From Treponema sp. (GTDB lineage: Bacteria; Spirochaetota; Spirochaetia; Treponematales; Treponemataceae): 64,000 nucleotides of DNA. The position numbers were made by a program, and so were the translations under genes. This document shows positions 9,012 through 18,033 of this stretch, piece by piece. The notes under the pieces were generated by a model, which worked only from the letters and a program-made list of their open reading frames with translations, made no database searches and had not been told where the DNA came from. The DNA is taken from positions 37,818 through 101,817 of the forward strand of contig JAGCDP010000024.1 of NCBI GenBank assembly GCA_017651065.1, read 5' to 3'. Every line of letters begins with the position of its first letter. Position 1 is the stretch's first letter.

Positions 9012-10744
9012 CGGCTAAGTTTTCTGTAAACTGTTCTTTTTGGAACGCCTGCATCCTCGCCGAATTCCTTCATCTTCCATTCAGCGTATTCACTCCAGTT
9101 TCCTTCAAAGAAGCGTACTTCAGAGTTATTTTCAAATGCAAGAATATGTGTACAGATTCGGTCTAAGAACCAACGGTCGTGGCTTACTACAAGGGCGCAG
9201 CCTGCAAAGTCTTCAAGAGCTTCTTCAAGTGCGCGTACTGTTTCTACATCAAGGTCGTTTGTTGGTTCGTCGAATAAGAGCACGTTACCGCTCTCTTTGA
9301 GCATAAGTCCAAGATTAAGACGGTTGCGTTCACCACCGGAAAGTACGCTTACCTTTTTATTCTGATCCGGTCCTGCAAAGTTGAACCAGCCGCAGTAAGC
9401 ATGTGCATTTACTTCGCGTACACCACCTTCAAGGGCGCGTCCCTTTTCGTCAACGGCACCAAGCTTTACAAGGTCTCCGCCGCCGCCAAGAGTTTCATAT
9501 ACAGTTTTGTTCATGTCGAGTGTAGAACGCATCTGGTCTACATATACAAGCTTTACAGTTGAGCCAATTTTAATGCTTCCGCTGTCAGGCTTTTCTCCGC
9601 CTTCAAGGCCTGCTGCATCTACAATCATCTTAAAGAGGGTTGTTTTACCGGCACCGTTTGGCCCTACAATTCCAATAATTGCACCGGCAGGGATGTGAAC
9701 ATTAAGGTTTTCGAATAAAAGCTTGTCATCAAAGGATTTTGTAAGATTTTCAATATCAATTACCTGACCACCAAGGCGAGGACCTGCAGGAATAGAAATC
9801 TGGGCATCTTTAAGCTGTTTTTTGCTTTCCTGAGCCATGAGTTCGTTGTAGCGGGTAATATGTTCCTTGTGCTTTGCCTGCCTTCCTTTTGCACCCATGT
9901 GAATCCATTCCAATTCGCGCTGGATTTCTTTCTGGCGTTCAGACTCATGTTTGCTTTCCATGGCCAGGCGCTGGTTTTTCTGTTCTAGCCAGCTAGAGTA
10001 GTTACCTTTGAACGGATATCCTTCTCCGCGGTCAAGCTCAAGAATCCAGCCGGCAACATCATCAAGGAAGTAGCGGTCGTGGGTAATGGCAATAACAGTA
10101 CCAGGGTAATCGTGAAGATGCTTTTCTAGCCAGGCAACAGTTTCTGCGTCCAAATGGTTTGTAGGTTCGTCGAGCAACAAAATATCTGGCTGCTGAAGAA
10201 GAAGACGGCACAAAGCAACACGGCGGCGTTCACCTCCTGAAAGTACATCAACTACCTGTTCCGGAGGAGGGCAGCGCAAAGCTTCCATAGCAAGTTCAAG
10301 GTTATTATCAAGGTTCCAGGCATCGCAGGCATCAAGTTTTTCCTGAACTTCGGCCTGGCGGGCACATAATTTGTCAAAATCTGCATCCGGATCGCCGAAG
10401 GCTTCATTAATCTTGTCAAATTCTTCAAGAAGGTCTGTAATTGGTTTTACACCTTCTTTTACAATTTCCATAACAGTTTTGCCTGGTTCAAGATATGGTT
10501 CCTGTTCAAGGTATCCTATGGTGTATCCAGGGGCAAGAGATGTTTCTCCTGTGTAATCCTTATCTATTCCGGCAAGAATCTTAAAAAGAGAAGATTTACC
10601 CGAGCCGTTTGGACCAATTACACCAATTTTAGCTCCGTAAAAGTAAGAAATGCTTATATCTTTAAGCACAACTTTTGTTCCGTAAGCACGGCCTACGCGA
10701 TCCATTGTGTAGATAATTTTCTTGTCGTCAAATGTTTTTGCCAT
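9008..10744 (-). CDS. ettA: Energy-dependent translational throttle protein EttA (ABC-F)
   Basis: A 578-residue soluble ABC-F protein that binds the ribosomal E site and gates the first elongation steps according to ATP/ADP. It has two ATPase domains: Walker A GPNGSGKSS (44-52), signature LSGGE (168-172), Walker B LLLDEP (189-194); then GPNGAGKTT (361-369), LSGGE (468-472), LLFDEP (489-494). Between them is the charged linker KHESERQKEIQRELEW. It is slightly longer than the usual 555 residues because of an insertion after the second Walker A (about 376-435). It starts 9 nt after the stop of the 621-residue envelope protein and so shares its transcript. Confidence 0.95.
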   Translation of the reverse strand: MAKTFDDKKIIYTMDRVGRAYGTKVVLKDISISYFYGAKIGVIGPNGSGKSSLFKILAGIDKDYTGETSLAPGYTIGYLEQEPYLEPGKTVMEIVKEGVKPITDLLEEFDKINEAFGDPDADFDKLCARQAEVQEKLDACDAWNLDNNLELAMEALRCPPPEQVVDVLSGGERRRVALCRLLLQQPDILLLDEPTNHLDAETVAWLEKHLHDYPGTVIAITHDRYFLDDVAGWILELDRGEGYPFKGNYSSWLEQKNQRLAMESKHESERQKEIQRELEWIHMGAKGRQAKHKEHITRYNELMAQESKKQLKDAQISIPAGPRLGGQVIDIENLTKSFDDKLLFENLNVHIPAGAIIGIVGPNGAGKTTLFKMIVDAAGLEGGEKPDSGSIKIGSTVKLVYVDQMRSTLDMNKTVYETLGGGGDLVKLGAVDEKGRALEGGVREVNAHAYCGWFNFAGPDQNKKVSVLSGGERNRLNLGLMLKESGNVLLFDEPTNDLDVETVRALEEALEDFAGCALVVSHDRWFLDRICTHILAFENNSEVRFFEGNWSEYAEWKMKEFGEDAGVPKRTVYRKLSR

Positions 10745-10753
10745 AGTTTTTCC

Positions 10754-12619
10754 TTATTCTGTTATTGTTTCAGCGGTCCCTGAGCTTGTCGAAGGGGCTT
10801 CTGTTTGTGGTACTTCGACAGGCTCAGTAACCACAAGGGCTTCAGTTGCTGCAGGTTCAGTCTCTGCCGGTTTTGGTGCAGGCGCTGGCTTTGGAACCGG
10901 TGTATAAGACATGCGGATATTTTCGTTTTCTGACTTGTGTCGTGACTTGAGCAGCAAAGTTTCGGAATCTGACTTATATACATAACCCGAAGAATTGTAT
11001 GTTTCAAAGCGTGGGTCTGTACGGAATGCCATATCATAAATGAAGATTTGTTCAAATGCCGGAATGCCTTTAAGTATTACATAATGTGTGTATTCCAGAG
11101 GGAAGTTGATTGTAAGAACAAGAGCTCCGTCATCAGCCTTAGCATATTTTATGTCGCCAGAACAAGTCCATGCCCACATAACATCCTTTCCGGAGCCGTG
11201 TATAAGCTGAATATGTGGATAGAAGGTGTTGTCGTATGCCAGAAGCGGATAAAGTGTTGTGAGTGTGCGTAAGTCGAATGATGTACTTTCGCCAAGGTAT
11301 GAATTAACAATTACACGACCTGCTCTTGTATATGTATCATTATTAACAGCAAGACCGAATCTCATAAGTGAAATACCGGCTTCGGCTGCCTGGACTACAG
11401 AAAGGAAGGTGTCGTTTTCGGAAATTGTAAGAACTTCGTTTTCAAATGTGCACGAATCGGTAATATGCTGTACACAATCACCCATAACAGGTTCAAGAAT
11501 AGAAGCATATTCAGCGTTGAGTTTTCTAAGCTCTACATAAGTTCGCATGATTCCCGAAACCTGAGCAATTGTTGCCCTTGAAATGTCAGAGGTAGCGGCG
11601 TTTCTAAGAACTGCAACAGCTTCTGTTTTTTCAGGGTAGATACACAAGCGTGCTGCAAGATTATTTACAGTAAATATATCGAGTGTACCTGAAGAAGCTG
11701 CCTTTCTGATTGAATCTGACGACTCTTTTACTGCTGCTTCAAGCAAAGTGTTCATGTTTGCAAGGTTATTAAGGAACGGTGCGGAAAGATATGTTCTTGA
11801 ATTACTCTTTTTGTAATCCTGTGGAATATCATCTATTGCAGTTTTGTAGTTTCCGTTTATAGCCATTGCAGAAATATATGCAACTACAGCCTGTTCTGTA
11901 TAGCTGTTATCATTTAATGAAGTCTTAAAGCTGCTTATTAAATTAGCTGTAATAGAAGAAACTGTATTGTCGTAGGCTTGTTTTTCTGCGCTTGCAAGAG
12001 AAGTAAGTACATCAAGAGAGAATTTCTTTGTTTCATCATAAACTGTGTAGTGTGCAATGTTGTCTGCATAAGTTAAATGAAGGTAATTTTCTGCAATTTC
12101 AGATGCGCTTATGCTCCAGTTCTGCTTTTTGCCTTCAAGTACAATTCTGTTTGAATCTTCCTTAAGAATTTTGAAGTTATAACCAATATTGAATGGTATA
12201 TACAAATCTGATATATTCTTAGGAACATCGGCGTAAATGGTAAGCGGTGAATCTGCTTCATTTTGAGCAAGCATAATTACAATACTTACATTTTCTGTAA
12301 AATGGAATGTATACTGAAGGTCGTTTTCTTCATAAGAAATGAGCTGAAGATTTTTTGCAACCTGTTCGTCTTTCTGAATTATCTTAATGCTGTCCTGATC
12401 ATTTGTGTGGAGTGTTATTCCGTTGTATGAAATTTCCAGCTTGTTCTGCAGAGCTTCTGTATTTTCTGCTTCTTCGGTCCTTGCCATGCTAACCTGAAGG
12501 TTTCCGATTTTTTTGAGAATGGAAGAATCTGTTCTAAATTGAAGAATAAAAATGCCGATGATAATAACGATATCGACAATCAGAAGTCCTATGGCTTTTC
12601 TTATAACACGCATATTCAT
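10754..12619 (-). CDS. Membrane-anchored spirochaete protein of unknown function with repeat-derived C-terminus
   Basis: A 621-residue protein that I do not recognise. One N-terminal hydrophobic segment (about 7-27, GLLIVDIVIIIGIFILQF) works as a signal anchor, so the rest should lie in the periplasm. The middle is beta-rich, then largely helical (about 220-450), without motif matches. The last 50 residues are Pro/Glu/Thr-rich and include PVEVPQ and PSTSSGT, encoded by two inverted copies of the family-C repeat (10775-10831). Two starts are possible (12619 or 12613). It leads an operon with ettA; a functional link is not evident. Confidence 0.75.
   Translation of the reverse strand: MNMRVIRKAIGLLIVDIVIIIGIFILQFRTDSSILKKIGNLQVSMARTEEAENTEALQNKLEISYNGITLHTNDQDSIKIIQKDEQVAKNLQLISYEENDLQYTFHFTENVSIVIMLAQNEADSPLTIYADVPKNISDLYIPFNIGYNFKILKEDSNRIVLEGKKQNWSISASEIAENYLHLTYADNIAHYTVYDETKKFSLDVLTSLASAEKQAYDNTVSSITANLISSFKTSLNDNSYTEQAVVAYISAMAINGNYKTAIDDIPQDYKKSNSRTYLSAPFLNNLANMNTLLEAAVKESSDSIRKAASSGTLDIFTVNNLAARLCIYPEKTEAVAVLRNAATSDISRATIAQVSGIMRTYVELRKLNAEYASILEPVMGDCVQHITDSCTFENEVLTISENDTFLSVVQAAEAGISLMRFGLAVNNDTYTRAGRVIVNSYLGESTSFDLRTLTTLYPLLAYDNTFYPHIQLIHGSGKDVMWAWTCSGDIKYAKADDGALVLTINFPLEYTHYVILKGIPAFEQIFIYDMAFRTDPRFETYNSSGYVYKSDSETLLLKSRHKSENENIRMSYTPVPKPAPAPKPAETEPAATEALVVTEPVEVPQTEAPSTSSGTAETITE
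10775..10831. repeat. Family-C repeat pair inside a reading frame
   Basis: GGTCCCTGAGCTTGTCGAAG (from 10775) and, inverted, TTCGACAGGCTCAGTAACC (10813-10831), separated by about 15 nt. Read on the minus strand they encode TEPVEV and APSTSSGT near the C-terminus of the 621-residue protein. The frame is kept open. Confidence 0.85.
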
Positions 12620-12676
12620 GGTGCTTATAGTTTAACCAAAAAATAAGGGACTTTCAACTATATATATAAGGAATAA

Positions 12677-14143
12677 ATGATGAAGAAATGTAAAATACTG
12701 ATGATTTTTTTGATTGGTTTTGTTGCAGCATTTACATTCTGGAGCTGTGGAACAACACCAGCACCTGAGCAGACAGAAGTTACTGAGCCAACAGAGGTCC
12801 CTGAGCCAACAGAGGTCCCTGAGCTTGTCGAAGGGCAAACAGAAGAGGTGGCCATTCAGGAACCACAGGATCCACCGAATATTGCATTTGCAAAGCAGCT
12901 TAAGGAATTGCTCGATAAGGGGGATGTAAAGGCTGCAATTGCTCTTTTTGACTCTATTCCTCCTGAGCTTAAGGATGATATTGAACTTAAGATTGTTCTT
13001 GCTTCACTTTATGTTTCTGATGCTGATTATGGTATGGCTATAAAGGTTGCCGATGAAGTTCTTGCAATTGACCCTGAAAATCTTGATGCACTTGAAATAA
13101 AAACACTTTGTGCAAAGGCAAAGGGCGATAGTACAACCTATAAAGCTGCTGCAAAGGCAATTCTTGCTACAGATCCTTATAATGCGCAGATAAATATCAT
13201 GGAAGGCGACGAGCAGGCACTTAATCATAAATGGAAGCTTGCACGCGATGCCTACAGTAAAGCACTTAAATCTGAACCAGATAACACAGATGCCCTTTAC
13301 GGCTATGCAAAAATGACATATTACATGGATGACCTTAAGCTTGCAAAAGAAACATGTCAGACTATTCTTGATAAGGATCCGGAAAATGCACAGGCTCTTG
13401 CCCTTATGGGAAAGCTTGCTGCCGAAGATTTTAACTATGTTCGTGCAATAAAACTTACACAGGATGCCCTTGTATACGACCCTGATAATTATGATTTTTA
13501 TCTTGATATGGGAACATATTACCGCTATCAGGGAAAATACAGTGAATCTATAAAATGCTGGACTAAAGCAACAGAAATCATTCCTGATTATTTCCTGGCC
13601 TATGCTTATCTTGCAGGTATTTATGATGAACAGAATCAGTTTGAGTTAGCTTTGCAGAATTACCGCATGGTTATTAAAACAAATCCTGATTATTATTATG
13701 CTTATGAATCTACTGCGATTCTTGAATATCATTATGGAAACTATAAGTATGCGCGCACCTTGTTTGATCAGGCTTATTCCTATAGCGAAAGCTGGGCTTA
13801 CAAGCTCATGAATATTGCAATGTATTTAAAAGAAGGTGACAAGAATACCGCAAAACAGGAAGCACAGGCATTGATGAAAAAGCTTGATCGTGAATCAACA
13901 GAATACAATCTTGTTCGTTTTTATGTTGACACATATAGCAAAAATGCGGAAACTTCACTTGTAAATAAAATCAACAAAGAAGATAATAACAATAAAAAAG
14001 GAAAAATGTTGTTCTACATGGGTCTTTTCTATGAAATTAATGGTTCTATAGAAGCTGCCCAGGAATATTATTCCAAAGTAACAGCCATGCAGGCACCAAT
14101 GTTCTTTGAATATAGAATAGCAGAATGGGGACTTGGTTTATGA
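12677..14143 (+). CDS. TPR-repeat lipoprotein
   Basis: A 488-residue lipoprotein. The signal MMKKCKILMIFLIGFVAAF ends in a lipobox FWSC (Cys24). A linker rich in Pro/Glu (TEPTEVPEPTEVPELVEG, 36-54) carries the family-C repeat. From about residue 65 onwards tetratricopeptide repeats cover the chain (for example YGMAIKVADEVLAIDPENLD and YSESIKCWTKATEIIPDYFL), giving a scaffold for protein contacts, probably at the inner face of the outer membrane or in the periplasm. AAGGA precedes ATGATG at 12677/12680. The stop overlaps the next ATG (ATGA), so it is coupled to the TraB-like gene. Confidence 0.88.
   Translation: MMKKCKILMIFLIGFVAAFTFWSCGTTPAPEQTEVTEPTEVPEPTEVPELVEGQTEEVAIQEPQDPPNIAFAKQLKELLDKGDVKAAIALFDSIPPELKDDIELKIVLASLYVSDADYGMAIKVADEVLAIDPENLDALEIKTLCAKAKGDSTTYKAAAKAILATDPYNAQINIMEGDEQALNHKWKLARDAYSKALKSEPDNTDALYGYAKMTYYMDDLKLAKETCQTILDKDPENAQALALMGKLAAEDFNYVRAIKLTQDALVYDPDNYDFYLDMGTYYRYQGKYSESIKCWTKATEIIPDYFLAYAYLAGIYDEQNQFELALQNYRMVIKTNPDYYYAYESTAILEYHYGNYKYARTLFDQAYSYSESWAYKLMNIAMYLKEGDKNTAKQEAQALMKKLDRESTEYNLVRFYVDTYSKNAETSLVNKINKEDNNNKKGKMLFYMGLFYEINGSIEAAQEYYSKVTAMQAPMFFEYRIAEWGLGL
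12784..12835. repeat. Family-C repeat with an 18-bp tandem duplication, in frame
   Basis: The unit CTGAGCCAACAGAGGTCC is present about twice, then runs into GGTCCCTGAGCTTGTCGAAG. It encodes EPTEVPEPTEVPELVEG just after the lipoprotein anchor of the TPR protein. The frame and acceptors are undisturbed. Confidence 0.85.
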
Positions 14144-15315
14144 GTCAGTTGCAGAGGGTTCTTTCGCTTGGTGGTAGGACAATTACTTTAATTGGTACAG
14201 CACATGTTTCGGCAGAAAGTGTTGCAGAAGTAGAAAATGCTATAAGAGAGCTTAAGCCGGATAGTGTTGCAATAGAACTTGATGAAAAACGTGCGGATTC
14301 AATCCGTAATAAAGATAAATACCGTGAGCTTGATATTGTAAAGGTTTTGCGTCGTGGTGAAGGATTCCTTCTTCTTGCAAACCTTGTACTTGCTTCTTTT
14401 CAGCGCAGAATGGGCCAGAATGTTGGCGTAAATCCTGGTGATGAAATGCTTGCAGCAATGCGTGTAGCCGATGAATTAAATATTCCTACCGTTATGGCAG
14501 ACCGCGCTATTCAAATTACACTTAAGCGTGCCTGGGCTAAAAATTCCTTCTGGGGAAAATGTAAGCTTTTGGCAACACTTCTTTCAAGTGCTTTTTCTAA
14601 AGAAGATATGAGCGCTCAGGACATTGAAAACATCAAGGAAAAGAATGAGATGGATTCAATGATGAACGAGCTTTCGGAATACATGCCTGTTGTAAAAGAA
14701 GTTCTTATTGACGAGCGAAACACTTATCTTGCCGATAAAATCTGGAACAGTCCTGGAAATAAAGTTGTAGCAGTTTTGGGAGCAGGTCACCTTGACGGTG
14801 TAGTAGAAAATCTTGAAAAAATAGCAGGCGGACAGACTGTAGACATTGCTTCAATTGATGAAGTGCCTCCAAAAAAAGGCTTTGCAAAGTTTGCCGGCTG
14901 GATTATTCCTATTTTGATTGTTGGACTTATAATTTCGGGCTTTATTTACGGCGGAACTCAGCTTGGTACAAAAATGATTAAATCATGGATTTTATGGAAC
15001 GGCGCCTGTGCAGCAGGACTGACATTGCTGGCAGCCGGCCACCCGATCACAATCCTTGTAGCATTTATAAGCGCTCCAATCACATCTCTTTGCCCATTCA
15101 TAGGCTGCGGTTTTGTTACTGCAATTGTTCAGGCATTTGTATGTAAACCAAAAGTAAAAGATATGGAAACTTTGCAGGATGATGTAAACTTCGTAGGCTT
15201 CTATAAGAACCGAATCTTACGCATTCTGCTGATTTTTATACTGTCATCGTTAGGAAGTTCTGTTGCAACCTTTATAAGCGGGGCAGACATTATTGGAATG
15301 GCGGCGGGCGCTTAA
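14140..15315 (+). CDS. TraB-family membrane protein
   Basis: A 391-residue protein. The N-terminal TraB/PrgY domain (1 to about 235) has the conserved LIGTAHVSAESV, PDSVAIELDEKR and VVAVLGAGHLDGV motifs; the C-terminal third has about four to five transmembrane helices starting near AGWIIPILIVGLIISGF. The family is linked to pheromone shutdown in enterococci and has been proposed to be a membrane metalloprotease related to Tiki; its substrate in spirochaetes is unknown. The ATG at 14140 overlaps the TPR stop; an ATG at 14125 is in frame but lies inside the upstream gene and is less likely. Confidence 0.85.
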   Translation: MSQLQRVLSLGGRTITLIGTAHVSAESVAEVENAIRELKPDSVAIELDEKRADSIRNKDKYRELDIVKVLRRGEGFLLLANLVLASFQRRMGQNVGVNPGDEMLAAMRVADELNIPTVMADRAIQITLKRAWAKNSFWGKCKLLATLLSSAFSKEDMSAQDIENIKEKNEMDSMMNELSEYMPVVKEVLIDERNTYLADKIWNSPGNKVVAVLGAGHLDGVVENLEKIAGGQTVDIASIDEVPPKKGFAKFAGWIIPILIVGLIISGFIYGGTQLGTKMIKSWILWNGACAAGLTLLAAGHPITILVAFISAPITSLCPFIGCGFVTAIVQAFVCKPKVKDMETLQDDVNFVGFYKNRILRILLIFILSSLGSSVATFISGADIIGMAAGA

Positions 15316-15320
15316 GAATA

Positions 15321-15347
15321 GATTCCCGTGTCAAGCACGGGAATGAC
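15321..15347. repeat. Dispersed palindromic repeat, family D
   Basis: GATTCCCGTGTCAAGCACGG plus GAATGAC: arms ATTCCCGTG and CACGGGAAT. First of three consecutive repeats after the TraB-like gene. Confidence 0.75.
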
Positions 15348-15355
15348 AGAGATGT

Positions 15356-15380
15356 GGTCCCTGAGCCTGTCGAAGGGCCC
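15356..15380. repeat. Dispersed repeat, family C, intergenic copy
   Basis: GGTCCCTGAGCCTGTCGAAG followed by GGCCC, lying between two family-D copies. It is the intergenic form of the element that also occurs within reading frames at 10775, 12784, 24902 and 42438. Confidence 0.8.
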
Positions 15381-15390
15381 CTTATTTATT

Positions 15391-15419
15391 GTCATTGTCG
15401 GGCTTGACCCGACAATCTT
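15391..15419. repeat. Dispersed palindromic repeat, family D
   Basis: GTCATTGTCGGGCTTGACCC then GACAATCTT: arms ATTGTCGGG and CCCGACAAT. Identical core to the copy at 40295. Confidence 0.8.
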
Positions 15420-15458
15420 TTCTTAGAAAACTCTTATCATAACAAGTCGTTATATAAC

Positions 15459-15512
15459 AATCCTTATATGGAAATTTTCAAAAAAACTTGCGAAAATATG
15501 CATATAAGGATT
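15459..15512 (+). promoter_or_regulatory. Perfect 12-bp inverted repeat enclosing the TolC-like gene's ribosome site
   Basis: AATCCTTATATG (15459-15470) pairs with CATATAAGGATT (15501-15512). Inside, ATTTTC (15474-15479) can pair with GAAAAT (15492-15497). The right arm contains the Shine-Dalgarno AAGGA and ends 4 nt before the ATG at 15517. It could be a repressor operator or an RNA hairpin that hides the ribosome site. No convincing promoter could be fixed, so the two cannot be told apart. Confidence 0.65.
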
Positions 15513-15516
15513 TTTT

Positions 15517-16923
15517 ATGAAGAAAAAAATATTTGTTGTTCTTGCAACACTTTTATCTTTTAATTATCTTGCTGCTCTGGAGCTCGTTCCAACCCGGGAC
15601 TTGCTTGCTTCATATCTTGAGCAGGATGCAGACCTTAAAAATCTAACTCTGGAAGTACAAAAGGCTAGACTCAACCAAAAGTCAAATCTCATAGACAAGG
15701 GATTTTCCATTAAACTTCAGACAGGAGACATGACTTTTACTTTTGGGGAAAATAATTCTTTTAGTGTAAAGCCCGGAGTAAGTGCAACAATTCCACAGGC
15801 AAATAATCTTGGTATTAATTTAAACAGTCAGTTTAATGTGAACAAGGGAAAAACTACTTTTGATTCTGCAAGCGCAAGTTTTTCGGTAGATATTATTTCT
15901 GAAAATAAGGCTAACCGCGACATTAATTTATTGCAGCAGGAACGAAAGGTTTTAGAAGCAGAACGCAGCCTTACTTCAAAAGCCCTTGATAAAGAAAAAA
16001 GCTTTTACAAAAGTCTTAGTTCTCTTTTAAACAGTATCACTTCTGTGCTTTCTAAAAAAGCCACTGTTTTTGATGACAATGTTGCCTTTGAAAAAATAAA
16101 GCTTCAGGGTTATGATTCTTCTTCGGCTTCTTATGTAAGGGCAGAGCTCAAGTATTTTTCTTCACAGAGAGATTACGAGGCAGCAGTTCATTCCCTTATA
16201 CATGATTATAAATCTTTTTATTTAGATTGTGGAAAAGAAATTGAAATTCCAGAAGACTTTGATTTTACCCTTCTTATTCCTTCTGACATAGAAGAGGTTA
16301 GTCCCTTAGACATAACAAGCTTTGATAAAAACAGCTACAAAGAAATTGAAAGTACCCAGTGGTCGCAGAAAATTAATCAGATGAACAGGGATGCGGCCAC
16401 AAAATTGAGTCTTTCTGCAAACGGCGGCTACACTTACAGAAATAATAATGGTAAAGGCAGTAACAGCCTTAGTGCAGGTATGAACGCCACTTATGAAGGC
16501 CTTGGACTTAATGCAAATGTAAACGTGCCGCTATCTTCAGGGGATCCTTCTCTTACTCTTGGAATTACTCTTACTCCAAATAACTTTAGAAAAAATAATA
16601 TAAACGACCAGCTGGAGCAAATTTCTATTGAGCAGGAAGTTATGAAGCTTGATGCAGCTTATTCTTCTTATGAAACTTCTCTAAGGGAAAGGCAGCTAAA
16701 GCTGGAAGATATTCTCTGGAATGTTAAAAGTAATCAGACAAATTATGAAATGTACGTAAAGGTAGAAGAAAGCATGAAGGACTATTATAAAAAGGGGCTG
16801 GTTTCAGAAAAGGAATATTCTTCGGCCCAGAATAATACTATTCAGGCAAAGGTAAAACAAATCAGCGGTTATATAGATTTGATAATTTATAATAACGAAG
16901 TTACAGCTATGTTTGTGGAGTAA
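15517..16923 (+). CDS. TolC-like outer-membrane efflux protein
   Basis: A 468-residue protein with a cleavable signal (MKKKIFVVLATLLSFNYLAA) and the long helical hairpins and short beta segments of the outer-membrane efflux family; for example coiled stretches at about 30-55, 130-175, 365-455. The region about 285-360 is rich in short alternating strands (SLSAGMNATYEGLGLNANVN), likely part of the barrel. It should form the outer-membrane duct for the adaptor and MacAB-type pair encoded next. Spirochaetal TolC proteins are divergent, so similarity is structural rather than strong. Confidence 0.8.
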   Translation: MKKKIFVVLATLLSFNYLAALELVPTRDLLASYLEQDADLKNLTLEVQKARLNQKSNLIDKGFSIKLQTGDMTFTFGENNSFSVKPGVSATIPQANNLGINLNSQFNVNKGKTTFDSASASFSVDIISENKANRDINLLQQERKVLEAERSLTSKALDKEKSFYKSLSSLLNSITSVLSKKATVFDDNVAFEKIKLQGYDSSSASYVRAELKYFSSQRDYEAAVHSLIHDYKSFYLDCGKEIEIPEDFDFTLLIPSDIEEVSPLDITSFDKNSYKEIESTQWSQKINQMNRDAATKLSLSANGGYTYRNNNGKGSNSLSAGMNATYEGLGLNANVNVPLSSGDPSLTLGITLTPNNFRKNNINDQLEQISIEQEVMKLDAAYSSYETSLRERQLKLEDILWNVKSNQTNYEMYVKVEESMKDYYKKGLVSEKEYSSAQNNTIQAKVKQISGYIDLIIYNNEVTAMFVE

Positions 16924-16927
16924 TAAA

Positions 16928-18031
16928 ATGAAAAAAAGAGTTAAGATAATAATAATTGTTCTTAGTGTAATTGTGGTTATTGGAGGTGGTCTTGTAGGCC
17001 TCAGGACTTTTCTTCACAAGGACAAAACTGTAGTTCAGAATTACACAGTAAACAAAGAAATCTACGAAAATGTAATAGAAATTTCCGGAACTGTAAGTGC
17101 GGCCCAGCAGCAGACTCTTAATGCACTTGGTGCTGGTACTGTAATGAAGATTTATGTAAAGGCCGGCGACAAGGTAAAAAAGGGAGACCTGCTTGTTCAG
17201 CTTGATGATTCTGATGAAGTATACAATCTTGAAAAGCATGATTATAACATGGCAACAACCAGACTCAATGGTTCTCCCCGCGATGTAAGTCTTATGGAAA
17301 CTCAGAGGGTGGCCCTGGTTCAAAAGATTGCAGACCGTAAAGTAGTAGCAGCTTTTGACGGAGTAATTGTCGAAATTAATGCAGCAGAAGGAAACTCTGT
17401 AAAAGCAGGAGATAAAATTGGAACTTTAGTAAATCTTGATTATCTTACTGCCGAAGTAGAAATTCCCGAAACAGATGTTGCCAAACTGCAGGTGGGTCTT
17501 CCTGTAATTCTAAACTTTTCAGCCTCGAGCAAAGAAGGCAATGGTTATGTAGAAAGCTGGCCTGCAATCGGGGAACTTACAAACCGTGGTGCTTCTATTG
17601 TAAGGGCAAAAATCAGGATTGATGATTATCCAAAAGAGATTTTGCCAAATTATTCTTTTACCGGAAAAATTCAGATAGAAGAACCTGTAGAAAATATCAC
17701 TGTAGAACGCTATGCAATTGGTTACGAAGACGGCAAGGCCTATGTAATTTTAGCCCGGGGCAACGAAAAGCGTTATGTAGAAGTTGAACAGTATGGCCGC
17801 AATTATGTAAAGATTCTGAGTGGACTTAAAGGCGGCGAAGTACTTTTGCAGGCAGGAGAAATTCCTAAGTCTGGTTCTGCAACTACAAGAAATCAGGGTG
17901 GAAATAATAACCGGGGCAATGGAAATAATGGTAATAACAGAAGTGGCGGCAATAATAACAATAACAGGGCTGGAGCTTCTGGAGGAATGCCTGCAATGCC
18001 TTCTGGTGGAGCAGCGCCTTCTGGCAGGTAA
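16928..18031 (+). CDS. Periplasmic adaptor of efflux pump (MacA/HlyD type)
   Basis: A 367-residue membrane-fusion protein: N-terminal anchor (VKIIIIVLSVIVVIGGGLVG), lipoyl half-motifs (ALGAGTVMKIYVKAGDKVKKGDLLVQLD and VVAAFDGVIVEINAAEGNSV regions, about 70-105 and 140-165), a short hairpin, and beta-barrel and membrane-proximal domains. The helical hairpin is very short (about 35 residues), as in some MacA-like proteins. The tail from about 320 is almost only Gly, Asn, Arg, Ser (GGNNNRGNGNNGNNRSGG) and presumably disordered. The ATG at 16928 has GGAG at 8-nt spacing; it starts 4 nt after the TolC-like stop, indicating one operon. Confidence 0.85.
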   Translation: MKKRVKIIIIVLSVIVVIGGGLVGLRTFLHKDKTVVQNYTVNKEIYENVIEISGTVSAAQQQTLNALGAGTVMKIYVKAGDKVKKGDLLVQLDDSDEVYNLEKHDYNMATTRLNGSPRDVSLMETQRVALVQKIADRKVVAAFDGVIVEINAAEGNSVKAGDKIGTLVNLDYLTAEVEIPETDVAKLQVGLPVILNFSASSKEGNGYVESWPAIGELTNRGASIVRAKIRIDDYPKEILPNYSFTGKIQIEEPVENITVERYAIGYEDGKAYVILARGNEKRYVEVEQYGRNYVKILSGLKGGEVLLQAGEIPKSGSATTRNQGGNNNRGNGNNGNNRSGGNNNNNRAGASGGMPAMPSGGAAPSGR

Positions 18032-18033
18032 TT

